A DNA stretch of 64,000 nucleotides from Haliotis asinina (Eukaryota; Mollusca; Gastropoda; Lepetellida; Haliotidae), in the NCBI RefSeq assembly GCF_037392515.1, contig NC_090291.1, positions 40,965,501 to 41,029,500 of the forward strand. Reading direction: 5' to 3'. The notes below the pieces were generated by a model. That model searched no databases and was not told where the DNA came from. It was given only the letters and a program-made list of their open reading frames with translations. How positions within the stretch are numbered: the stretch's first letter is position 1; the number at the start of each line of letters is the position of its first letter. Positions 24,521-37,700 of the stretch are shown here, one piece after another. A program made the translations under genes and the position numbers.

Positions 24521-25315
24521 CGAGCACCCGCATGTATATGGTGAGATCAGACTTTACCTGGTTTCTTCACCTTTCATCATCAGCTGCAGTCTACTATGAC
24601 GTATTTTCACTTTTAGATTTTAGTTCAGGTTATTCCGCTAATCCGGACAGCATCGAACGAGAACGAGACGAACAAGGTCGGAATAAACGGGGTTCCGTAT
24701 TTATTAAGGTGGAGTAGCCTGATCAGCCTTAAATGTGACTAAACCTTTAATCGTATACTCCCCAAAAGATCAATCACTCACAATACCACCTAAATATTTG
24801 TCACAGCAACACAATGGTGTAATGTACAATTGATTGGTGTGCAAATGAGGTCAGCGAAACGTGAAAGAAAGCTGGGACCATCGCTGCAACACCATTTCAG
24901 ATGTGTGCATTTTCAGTGAATGACTGATCGGAATTTACTCGTTGAACCTTATCATCACGTGATTCACGAATAGCGTCCTTTGGTTCACGTCAATGTATAG
25001 TAAAGTAGCTGCAAACGTCTCACGGTAGGTATCAGTTTGACGTCATCAACTAATCGACGGGCAACGATCCCCGCTTAGATTCACAAGGGAGGCCACAAAG
25101 TGCACGAGGGGAAAAGAAAAGACTATATTTTCATCTCTGTTTCTGCTCGTGAATAAATGATGTTTCGCATTACGACTACTAAAACAAAGTGTAACACTGT
25201 GCGAACACCATGGCACTTGAAACACAGAAAGTGAGCATCTTTGATCCTCGCACACAGTGTTCATCGATTGAAGCCAACTCTAACCCACCGGGTGACCCTC
25301 ACTCTGCCACGTTAG

Positions 25316-25545
25316 ACCCGTGAAGATCCGACTTTGAATTGATCTTCAGTAACTCATTTTTCTCAGGAGATGCGACTAACGGGATCTTGGTTGACACATG
25401 TCATCGTATCCCAACTGCGTAGGTAGATGCTCATGCTTTTGATCCCCGGATGATCTGGCCCAGACACGGTTATTTACAGATCGCCGCCATACAACTGGAC
25501 TATTTCTGAATGCAGCGTAAAACTATACTCACTTATTCACTCAAT
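25316..25545 (+). repeat. SINE-B copy
   Basis: ACCCGTGAAGATCCG head, GCGACTAACGGGATC middle and GCCGCCATACAACTGGACTA tail with ACTCACTTATTCACTC. Confidence 0.7.
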
Positions 25546-25779
25546 GACACGTTGATGATAGTGTCATCTATGACACAGTTCAGTCTGTTCTCCCAGTGTA
25601 ACCGGGTGGTACTGCACTTGCATTTTGTTTATACTTAGCAGGGAACTACAAAGTATCACTTACAATCCGTTTATATATAATGAGTAACAAAGGTTTAGCA
25701 CATGTTTGAAAATTGATGCTATAATTCATTACGCATAGAAATAGGGTGACCATTTGACCACACAACAGAAGTGTCAAAA

Positions 25780-26020
25780 GACAGCTTGCCGCAACTCGTC
25801 GAACAGACGTGAGGCGTTTCCTAACTTGTGTCGTCGTGATGTCACAATGTAGCGGTCAACCCGTGGTGTGGAAGAACGAGACCTTCCTGACCTTGGCCAG
25901 TTTGTTGGACCTGTTGGCTCGGACATATAATTTGTTACAACGCATCTGGATGTGCCTGGCGACGTCCCTTACTTGTTGGGCAGCACGTGGTCCTCCGAAA
26001 GCTTCATTGTGTTGATTTTC
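25780..26020 (-). pseudogene. Tc1-like transposase N-terminal fragment
   Basis: Minus strand encodes VRDVARHIQMR (HTH-like), then after a frame change WPRSGRSRSSTPRVDRYIV and RRHKLGNASRLFDELRQAV, the Tc1 linker-HTH2 region. No catalytic domain follows. Confidence 0.6.
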
Positions 26021-26330
26021 TGATATTCCAGGCCGCCGATCCTTGCTTCAAACTGAACCTTCAAACTGCTGATACAAATGTACTACGAAAGGTGGAGATT
26101 TTCGGCAGACAGAAATTGTGGACTTTCATAGTCTGTGCCGCACACACAAGCACGCACTCACACATACACACACCCTTGATGTACACGCCTTGTGACAGGA
26201 CAGTCGGTCTGCCTATTATACCCCGCACTTTTCTTATTTACGCTGGCGTTGGTTTTCGTCCCTTACAATTATTTGGTTTTGAGTTCGAGTGCTATTCATT
26301 GGGGAGACTGTGACTCAAACAGACTGTGCA

Positions 26331-26965
26331 GAACATGTGACTGTTGTCATTTTGCATACACAGCATGTGACTGTTGTCATTATGCATATACAATATGTGA
26401 CTACATAATGACAACAGTCACATGTTGTGTATGCATGACAACAGTCACATGTTGTGTATACATAATGACAACAGTCGCATAAACAATATGTGACTGTTGT
26501 CATTACGCATATACGACGCATGACTGTTGTCAGTATGTATGTTCAACATCTGAATCTTGCCATTATGTATACACAACATGTGACTATTGTCATTACGTGT
26601 GCAGAACATGTGACTATTGTCACTAACCGTACAGAACATGTGACTATTGTCATTATCCCTACACAACATGTGGCTTTTGTCCTAATGTCTACAGAACATG
26701 TGACTATTGTCCTTACGTCTACAGAACATGTGACTATTGTCCTTATGCGTACACAACATGTGGCTTTTGTCATAATGTCTACAGAACATGTGACTATTGT
26801 CCTTATGTCTACAGAACATGTGACTATTGTCCTTATGTCTACAGAACATGTGACTATTGTCCTTATGTCTACAGAACATGTGGCTTTTGTCGTAATGTCT
26901 ACAGAACATGTGACTATTGTCCTTATGTCTACACAACGTGCCATTATGTCTACAAGACATGTGAA
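26331..26965. repeat. 30-bp minisatellite, about 20 copies, with an inverted segment
   Basis: Unit AGAACATGTGACTATTGTCC plus TTATGTCTAC. The unit is divisible by 3, so several frames stay open on both strands, including a 205-codon plus frame; I treat these as artefacts. About 26403-26480 lies in reverse orientation. Confidence 0.9.
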
Positions 26966-27883
26966 TATAATAAAACCTGACAGTATGCTACAAGATTTCT
27001 CTTACACTCCCCCGATGCCTTACGGTACATTAAAAATAAGTCACAAAAAGCAACAAACCTCATTTTTTCGACATCAACATCCATTATTAAAGAACATTTA
27101 TATATAGTTCATTACTGCAAACATCTCTGAAGACACATAAAGCACTAAGCACCAACGGATGTCCAATTGTCCCGATCTGACTTAAAGATTCTGACATCAG
27201 GAACTTCAGCCCTAACACCGACATGTAAACAGCTAGCTGAATGAGATATCATATTCTCATGAATAAATCCTTTGCAACACAGAGGCTAAGAGGTGATATG
27301 AGGACTTTTAACTCGTCTAGTTAATGCTGAAAGGTTGAAAGTGGTTTGTTTGTTTGTTGGTTGGTTTGTTTTAACAAGGTCGTGTCGGCTAGATGAGTGA
27401 GTTTGCGTGTGATATTTAAGTTATACCGCGGCATGGTATCGAACAGCCATGGTTAGCGAACATTTGCTTGTACAAGAAGGCAGGCCAGCATGAACCATCA
27501 ACCAGGTAGCCACACGGGCCAGAACAGAAACTAACGCTAATTGACATAGTTAATGCCACTGTCCACAACGCTGAAATCACCAGCATCTGTAGCTAACTCA
27601 AACCGGTCCATCCTGTTTGCCATCCGATTCTAAAAACAACTTCAAAGTATGGAATCAATAGTACATTTTCCTTCGACATGGACTGGCACACTGGGTAAAA
27701 TGACATCCAAATGTAACAAGCCCCACACCCACACAAACCAGATCGGCACGAAAGACAACAGATTATGTCTAGGTTTTATTTGTCTGAAATACAAGGCATT
27801 CAAAGAAACATGTAATGTTAATCACTGACATAAAGTGAAACGTGATTTTAAGCGAGTGCGTTTAGTTAGTGTATATCACATCT

Positions 27884-27938
<55 letters not shown>

Positions 27939-28577
27939 AATGATTTTGGAACAAGATATGTAAAAAAGTATGGAAAAATAGGGTTTACTAACTGAGCTAA
28001 ATAATGATTCGTTACACATGTTAAATTCAATTACTTTTATCTATCTTTTTTATTTTTAGGCATTTTCATATGTGAAAAACATGTGCTCGTAAGTGTTTCC
28101 CTTTGAAGGAAAACGCAATTATTCCTTAAGCAATATACAATGGGGTTTTGAAACCACTGCACTAATTCAGAATCTCATGCTCACTTGGGGTATACCGTTT
28201 GTAAACTGAAAAGGCAGACATGTGGGCTGTGATTGGATGAAAGCACATCAATCCACTAATTAAAACCCACCACAATTTTAAGTGTTTAGCGCTGTCTGTT
28301 TTATCACCATGACTTGTTGTATGTACTGATATTTTCCAGAAGGTGACATTTGGTGCGGAACTGGGATTGATGTGTTCAGCTTCCTGTGCTTGGCAGGATA
28401 AGTCAGCCTGAATTTGCGTTTTTGTTGTAGGTCTAAGGCCAGACTGTAATGTGTACATATAATGGATGACTTTTGACAGCTTGGACGATTTGTTTAAAAA
28501 ATATAAACGTTCTTATAGAGGTCTACGGGAAAACATTCGGTATTGTGTAACCTCTACTGAGAAATGATAAAGGCAAT
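26966..28577. other. TG-A 3' flank and intergenic stretch
   Basis: Contains an (AG)n microsatellite at 27885-27940 and the likely TG-A 3' UTR below 28577. No other gene is seen. Confidence 0.5.
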
Positions 28578-28728
28578 TCAGATAAGGTCGACAACGTGGA
28601 ACGCAGACACATCAGTAATCTCTGCGTTTGATAATATAATTTTGATAAATCTCTTTGGCCTATGCTCCGGGACTTTAGCCATCTTCAGCCGCATCTTCAC
28701 AGACCACGTTTTCCCCGCACCGATGTCC
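28578..28728 (-). CDS. TG-A exon 16 (C-terminus and stop)
   Basis: 3' splice site GTACAG, then [20 protein letters not shown] and [20 protein letters not shown], ending in TGA at 28580-28578. The layout matches the last strand and turn of a transglutaminase second barrel. Confidence 0.85.
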
Positions 28729-31700
28729 CTGTACACGAGATATCCACAAGACATCGTTATTGCAACATTTATGCTTACAAATCGTTACTTTCACAACTAC
28801 AACTGAATAAATACACAATTTTTGTTTCGTTGGCTTATTTCTAAACGCTGCACTCAGCAATTCTGAAGCTATATAGCGGCGGTTTGTATATATTCCGAGT
28901 CTGGACCAAGCACCCAGTGATCAACAGCATGACCATCGATATACGCAACTGGGATACGATGGCATGTGTCAACCAAGTCAGCGAGCCTACCATCCTTTCT
29001 GACAGTCGCCTCTTACGACAAGCATGGATTGCTAGAGACCAATTCTAAACGGGTCTTTACGGGTGCATGACTTATTGTTTTCGAACGAATGCCGAAAGTC
29101 GCAAAATTAAATCGTGAACGTACCCTACATCCATATCCTCTTGGTTCTTGTCCACGCACTTCACATGACCCTCCATGCTTAGCTTGCATTTGGTGAGTGG
29201 AATTTTCAGTGTGTTGGTGAAGGACACCGTAGCGGTTATCTCGCCCTCTTTCTTGCACTTCTCAGGTGCCTGAATGCATGAGATGAAATCAATGTTGGAA
29301 TCACTCGCATGAAATAACAGACATCATCACAGATACATGACACGCGGTACAGATAACATCACAGGGACATGATACGCGGTACAGATATCATCACAGATAC
29401 ATGACGCGTGGTCCAGATATCATCACAGGGACATAACACATGGTACAGACATCAACATCGGGGCATAACACGAGATACAGATATCATCACATGGACATAA
29501 AACGTGGTACATACATCATCACGGGGACATGACACGTAGAACAGATTTCATCACAGGGATTACACGTGGTACAGAAATCACAGGCACAAAACATGTGGTA
29601 CAGATATCACAGGCACATAACACATGATGCAGGTATCATAACGGCGGGAGGGGACATGGACATGACGCGTGGTAGAGATATGACAGGGATATGACACGTG
29701 GTACAGATATCATCACTGGCACATGACACATAGTACAGATATCAACCTCGGTACAAAACCCGTAGTACAATTATCATCACCGGGATATGACGAATGATAC
29801 AGATATCGTCACAGGGACATAAAACGTGGTACATGAATCACTACAGGAGCATGACACGTGGTACAGGTATCATCACACCAACCACACGTGGTACAGAATA
29901 CACAGGGACATAACATGTGGTAGAGATATCATCACAGGGACATAAAACGTGGTATAGAATACTCAGGGACATGACTCGTGGGAACATCACATGAAACGGG
30001 AACATCACGTGTACAATTACAGATAACATCACGGAGTCAAGCTACGTAGTAAATGGAACATTACGGGTACATTATACGTGGTACAGATACCATCACCAAG
30101 GTAGGAAATGTATCACAGGGATCATTATGGGCAAGTACATGGTACACGGTGAAACGGTGAATAATTTGCCGTGACAAAATGTGTAGGAAATCCCCTCAGA
30201 ACCAGCAAAATATACTACCGACAAAAAATAAGGGAACTAATGAAATAATAGCGAATTTGAAACTGCTTGAACTATCCACTAAATCAATTTTAGGCGTCAA
30301 GTTCAATATCTGGTGTGTCCACCATGTTGGGCAACACATTCACGGCACCTTGATGGCATGCTGTTAATCAATTTCCGGATGGTTGCCCATGGTATTGCCC
30401 GCCATTCCTCTTGGAGAGCTGCACCAAGCTGGGCCAGGTTGGCGGGTCCTGGGTCCCTGGCGTACACCCTTCGACCAAGAACGTCCCAGAGATGTTCAAT
30501 TGGGGACAGGTCTGGGGACATAGAGGGCCAGTCCAATGTCTGGATACCTTCTTGTCGGAGATAAGCGGAGACAATTCGGGCCCGATGTGGTCTATCATCT
30601 TGGAATACAAAATTTCGGCCGATAACGATGGAGCCACAACAGGACGCAATATTTGGTCAACGTATCGCTGACCAGTCATGGCTCCGTTAATGATGACCAA
30701 ATCTGATCGTCTGTCATGTGTAATCCCACCACACACCATGACACTACCACCTCCATATCGATCATGGTCAAGAATTGCTGCTCTGGCATATCGCTCCCCG
30801 CTCCGACGCCAACAACGTTTTCTGCCATCTGTGAATCGTAGGCAAAACCTTGACTCATCAGAGAACATGGTGTAACGCCAGTGGCGCATAGCCCGTCCCT
30901 GATGCTGCCTAGCCCATGCCAATCTTTGGCGCTTATGGTGAGCTGAAAGGGTGACACCCGTAAAAGGCCGTCTTGCTTTCAGACGAGCTTGATAGAGTCG
31001 GTTTTTAACGGTTGAGGTTGAAATGCGTCTTCCAGTGAGTGTGCGGAATTCTCTATTGATGGCAGGGGCCGATTTAAACCTATCGCGTAGAGCAATTAAC
31101 GTAATGAGACGATCCTGTCGTGGTGTCGTTGATTTTGGTCTACCACGCCCAGGTCTCGTTGCAACCCCACCCGTTTGACGGTACTTATCCCGCAGGCGTG
31201 AAATTACGCTTTTTGATTTACCCATCTGCCGGGCAACTTCACATAATGATGTCCCCCCTCTATCATCCCCACAATTCTCCATTTTGTTGCTTCACCGAGA
31301 TACTGCCTCGGAGGCATTTCTGTCAGTAAGTGTCAATCTCTATTGCTTTAGTGATTGCGACTTCTCCAGTACATTTACAGGAGTTAACTTCGGTATGCAC
31401 GTGTAGCACGTGCTGGGCATGCAATCTGCGAAATTCCATTGTCATTGGATGTTGCGTTTGGGAGATACGCCACGATAACGGACCTGAACAGAAGGAAACT
31501 GATGTTTTCGTTTGTAGCGTGGGTTAGCGCGCCCGAATGCACCCGTCGCTGTGCGTACATGCACGTGGGTTGAAATTTCGTGCATTTCGTGGATATAGCT
31601 GGCGACAGCGTTTATGAGTTGAAGGCTGGCAGTTGGTAAGATGACTGTTGCGGGACAAAGACGTCCGTATAGAGTACCAGCCTGGGGGTTACAGTTAAAT

Positions 31701-34700
31701 TAGAATTAAGAATAGCTTCCATTATCGGGAATACATTTTATACAGAAGTCTTAGCATTCACATTATCGGTGAATGTGAAGTGTGTAGGGATTTTTCATTG
31801 GTTTTACCGCTTTGTTTCAGTTTGGGTGCATTAAATGCTCAGACATAATTTTTTTTTTACTTTTCGTTTATTTTATAAATGGGGAATAACAACTGCCTCA
31901 TTCCCAGACCCTGTCACAGTCAAAGTCATCTACATTCAATTTCTTGGTTCCCTTATTTTCTGTCGGTAGTATATAACATTGACAAGTGAAACACTGTCCC
32001 GTCAATAACGTCGGCCAGACTCCCGGTAATCAAAACACATAGTCAAGGGGAGGTAACGCTGCCACTTAAAGTACGAAAAGCACTGATCATTTATGATAGA
32101 TTACGAAATAATTATCACTCAAAACTTTAAACATTGTGACCCAAATAATGCTTATTACTTAATCAATAATAAGAAAATACACTCTCGTAACAACAGAAAG
32201 AACAAGTCACTCCGAGGAATTATAACAACATTGTCACCAGGATCCGCTAACTGAAAGAAAACACATCTTATTTCGAATTTCACTGTAATACCATTAACTA
32301 TATTACTTCCTACCGTTATATCCAGGGTCGGATTGCGCACGGTCACTTCTTCCCATCTCTTCAGCGTGTTGTCCGATTCCTTGACCGTTGCGAGTGCACT
32401 GCACTTGTATGTGCGCCCTAAAGCAGTCTTAAGCATGTCCACGGTGTCAATCTTCACGGTTATTACCTTCACTGTAATGATAATAATGATAATGATGATA
32501 ATGATGCCATTTATAACAATATTTAAACTGCAACATATGACATGTTTGGGAGTTCACTTTCTTACTAGAGTACAAAGTCTAGTACTTTTGGGGGGTTGAG
32601 TCAAATCCGGGATTCGAACCCGCACCCTCGAGTCAGGCACCTAATCGCCAGCACACAAAGTCAGCCGCCTAGCCCGCTCAGCCACCGCGACTTCCACAAG
32701 GTCTGAGGGTGCGGGTTCGAATCCCGGAATGGCCATAACCCCCCAAAAAGTACTAGAATTTGTACTTCACTAAGAAAGTGAAATCCCAAATATGACATAT
32801 GTTGCAATCCAAGGGGTTTACTTTCAAAGTCTCACGTTGTTGACCCAGTCTAGACTCGATTATTTACAAGCTGTTGCCATATAGCTGGAAAATTGCTGAA
32901 TGCGGCCTTAAACAACAAACAAACCAAACTACAATGCTTCAATGACCCGGTTCAAGCAATGTTAGAAAAATAATAACACTTCAGTGACAGCGACAGTATC
33001 TAAACTTAGCAAGTGTTCATGTTTAGATAATTACATAAAAATACTAAAGGTTCCATTCATGCAGAATACGTATCGGCATTTTAATTTGCCGTGTCTCATT
33101 ATTACGAATATTTAAGACAGTAAAATTTGTTCCAGTTGTTGGTTGTGATTCTGGCAGAATGCACCAAGCTATTACAAGAGAATGGGACTTGCCATGTAAA
33201 GGTCTCACCACTATTTTCACGACACGGAATTCATAACACGTACTGCATGGAATTACCATTTTACAAATCATACTACGTAGTTCCTAAATAATGTCTCCGC
33301 AAAAATGGAATTTGTACGTTTTTCTAATTTATACCGTAGCGTCGATAAGATACTCAATCTATTTCTTTTTTGTAACAGTTCAATTATTATCACGCTAATA
33401 ATATTTTGTACAGCTGACTATATTTATTTTCTGGCATCAGTTTGATTATTCTCTTTCTGTGTTATTCTGGCATGTACTTGAACTGCTTGCGAAGGTTTTG
33501 AAAATCGGTTCAGAATCTTCTTCTCTTCACTTCGATCAAATTTTCGATTATTCATTCGAAATATCGAGAATAACAATCGAAAATCCATTGTTTAACCCCA
33601 TCAGATGAACGTAACGTATTAGTTCTCACGAGCGCCAACGTCAAACGTGAAATCAGGGGTAGAACAAGTCTTCAGCAACCCATGCTTGCCGTAAAAGGCG
33701 ACTATGCTTGTCGTAAGAGGTGGTCGGGTCGTTGACACATGTAATCGGATCCCAGTTGCGCAGATCTATGTTCATGCTGTTGGTCACTGGATTGTCTGGT
33801 CCAGACTTGATTATTTATTGACCACCGCCATATAGCTGGAATTTGCTGAGAGCAGCGTTAAACTAAACTCGCTCACTCACCTGCGCCAACGTCCATGACG
33901 AGGTTGGTCTCCTTCTTCTTAGCTACAACTATCTCCAAGTCGCCGGTGTAGTCCGTATTAGTACATGTCATGGCAATGGAGACTGTGCGAGTCATGTCGC
34001 CGGTGTTTCTTGCGGTCAACTTGAACACCAACTCAGAACCCAAGTACACCTCGCCAATCTCTTCTATTGTAAATTCAATTGCCTAAAATGTCAACGAAAT
34101 CACATACTAATTTTACAGGAGTGACATCAGCCTGAATGTGCACCAACAACGAAAATGCTTCACATTAAACAGTAAGGTTGTTTGAAAAGAAGCGTCTGCT
34201 GGCGATCTCCCCATCCCGACCTCTTCTGGAAGTGATTCTTCCCATTGTTCTCTCTACTACTAATAATTCCCTTCCCACAACCGTTCCTGATAGTGGACCC
34301 TCCCCCGTCCAATCCCTTTCCTCCCTACTCTTACCTCTAGATGACCCTCCTCATCCAGTCCTCTTCCTCCCTAATCTTACCCCTATTGGTGATGACACCT
34401 CCCTACTCTTACCTCCACTGATGATGACCCCTCCCTACACTTACCTCCACTGGTGATGACCCCTCCCTACTCTTACCTTTATTGGTGATGACCCCTCCCT
34501 AATCTTACCTCTATTCGTGATGACCCCTCCCTAATCTTACCTCTTTTGATGATGACCCCTCCCTAATCTTACCTCCACTGGTGATGACCCCTCCCTACTC
34601 TTACCTTTATTGGTGACGACCCCTCCCAAATCTTACCTCTATTGGTGATGACCCCCTCCCTACTCTTACCTCTTTTGATGATGACCCCTCCCTACTCTTA

Positions 34701-37700
34701 CCTCCACTGGTGATGACCCCTCCCTACTCTTACCTTTATTGGCGATGACGCCTCCCTACTCTTACCTTCACTGGTGATTACCTCTCCCTACTCTTAACTC
34801 TACTAGTGATGACGCCTCCCTACTCTTACCTCCACTAGTGATGACGCCTCCCTACTCGTACCTCTACTGATGATTACCTCTCCCTACTCGTACCTCTATT
34901 GGTGATGGTTCCTCCCCTTCTTCTCCTGTAAAGTTGGCCAACCTAAACGCCCGCTCTGCTCGGCGGACAGCTGCACGTTCTTCTTTGGAACCTGGAACAA
35001 GTTTTTTTCCTATGTGAGATGTCTCAACCTGTCCATTTGGGTACTTTTGGTGACTCTTAGTAAACCTCTCCTCATTCCAAGTATCCGTTTAATAACTCAT
35101 CTATGAATCTTTTGCAAAACTTAACATTTTCTGTAGTTGTACTACCCATCAAAAGTTTAGACTTTTTAGAAGTTTAAAGCGTTCGCTATACGCTATGCAA
35201 ATATACTAGTATATGGTTACATCGAAGATTTCTCCACAAGCTCAGGGGAACAAACTGCAAACTTTATGCAGATGAATTGCCATAGGATCAACAGGAGAAG
35301 CATGCCCAAATATGTTAAAGTTCCGTTTTGGTGTAACGTTTTGTTAAGAATTCACCAAATGCCACCGACTTTCATCATTTATTGAATTCATGACATTAAT
35401 TTATTCACCGTTACGAATTCATTTTACAATACATCAGTTCATGTGTTAACCGTACAGTGTGGCATATTTTACAAAATCTAGTTTAGAACAGTTGAATGAA
35501 ACAAGTGGCTACACACACACTAGTGCATCTAATCTGTTGGTGGGTAGTTTACTTGTTTTTGGCCCCGCACCTTTATTTATTGCCATCAGTACCAAATGAT
35601 ATTGTTGTATTCTGATATTTACATACTGCTACGTAACACACACATCGATCTAAGAAATGAGTACCTTCCTTGTGCTTGTATTCGTGAGTGATGTCCAGCC
35701 TTTCACTTTTCTTTTCCTCCTTATTGAAGGGCAGGCCGGTCGGCGCGTGGGTACTGATGCTCTTGCCAATACTGAAAGTTAGCTGGTTGTAAATGCAGAT
35801 TTTGTGCAGTTTGGCCAAGGTATGTCATTTGATGGTACAGGCAAACTGGTTGTAAATGCAGAATCTTATGCAGTGTGGCCAAGGTATGTCATTTGATGCT
35901 ATAGCCTAGCTGGTTGTTAATGTAGACTTATGCAGTGTGGCCAAGGTCTGTCATTTGATGGTATAGCCTGGTTGGAAAAGAATACGCTTGCCAACACTAT
36001 ATGTCTTATTATGCTGATACATTTGTCATCTGGGTATTTTATTGCCAATACTGCAGAAATAGGCACCGCCATAATGGTCCTGTTCGTTTCCACACCCTAC
36101 ATTGTCAAGCACGAGTCTTGGGAAAAGAACGAGGTGAAATCGTTATTTTACTTACGCGTTCTTCCTCCTTGACAGTTGTATGAACTTCGTCTTGCTCCGG
36201 TTAACCAGCCACTCAACTCTGTCCCCGTTCACCTCGGCGAAGACGAAAGCAGTGTCATAGCCAACATGGATACGCCCCTCCTTAACTGCCGCCACAGGGC
36301 AAGGGCCGCACTGAAACACGCCTACAAGGAGGCATGGAATCGGCTATTTTGAATATCAAAGTTGACCACAAATATACTGAACAGCAAAAGAACTGGTTTT
36401 GTCAAGTTTATAAATAGAAGACATAAACATGAACTCTTACTTTTATGAGATTTAAGTGTTTTCTTTTTGTTTTGTTTTTTTTTTTTTTTGGTTTTTTTTG
36501 CTATCAGTATAATTTACCATTGCATCATAATAATATACTACAAAAAATCCCAGTGTTACTTAATGTGGGAATATAAGGAATATATATGTTACAGTCAATC
36601 GGTGAAATCAGTCATTTCACGTAATGCCTAAACCATTTAGGCATTTCGCTTAATGCCGGATACGTTTAGGCACATCATGAAATGACTGAATTCACTTAGT
36701 CATTACGTGAAATGACTGAGTTTTGTGTTAGTTGATTACACAGATTGCCTAAAGCTTCAGGCAATCCGTGTAATCTCGCAAACTACCTTGACAGCTCGAC
36801 TCAAAGAGCTCGACTCAATGACAGCTCGACTCAATGACAGCTCGACTCAAAGAAGGGTAACAAAATAAAAACTCGGTCACCTCCTTCGCTTTCTTCCACC
36901 AGATTTGAGTTGTAAATGCTTTATCCAGCTTCACGATTTGAATTGTAAGTGCGAAACGAATGCAAGGTAACATGCATGGCATGTAATTGAATAGAGTATT
37001 GTTGTTAGTCATTTCACGTAATGCCTGACCCCGAATTTCAGTCATTTCACGTTATGTCTGAAACTTTTAGTCGTTTCACGAAATGCCTAATCACAATCAG
37101 TCATTACGCGAAATGCCTAAATCGTTTAGGCATTACGTGAAATGACTGATTTCACAGATTGACTGTAACATGACAATGGTTTCTTAGTTGTGGATAAATT
37201 TGGACTTAATCAGCGTAGGCTTGGGGTGATGCAGATTGGTCAGAACTGGGTATGATCTCACCTCTCTGGCATTCATCATCATCATTTTATCATTTACAGA
37301 TTAAGATTGAAATGCAGCAGAGAGGGTTCGGGTGATCCTGGCACAGTCAGGCTGGTAAAGCTCATCATCAGCTCAGGGCCCTCACCTCATCTACTCGCAG
37401 GCCAGACAGCGAATGGGACTTCTCGCAGGAAACACTTCCTAGTCGAACCCACCAAGAACTTTCCGTGGGATCTTGATGGCGACTCAGTGTCGTCAGTATT
37501 TTGCCAAAACAATATCGTATCAAAACAATTGCGTTTGGTGTCTGTTTGTCATACTGGCATTGGTTTATCTGTGTCAGAATCAACCCAACGGACGTTGTTT
37601 ACTAAGATGGGCAGTGGTCTGGGCGGTAATGTGACCCCCAAACAAGCTAGTGAAATTACAGGACAGTTCCCCAATGGACAATTCCCCACTTGGTGAGTTC

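Noticed and set aside
26490..27107. 205-codon plus-strand frame and overlapping minus frames
   Set aside because: Produced by a 30-bp repeat that is open in several frames on both strands; no start context or homology.
29325..30130. Possible CRISPR-like array
   Set aside because: Adjacent imperfect units without unique spacers; it is a eukaryotic minisatellite.
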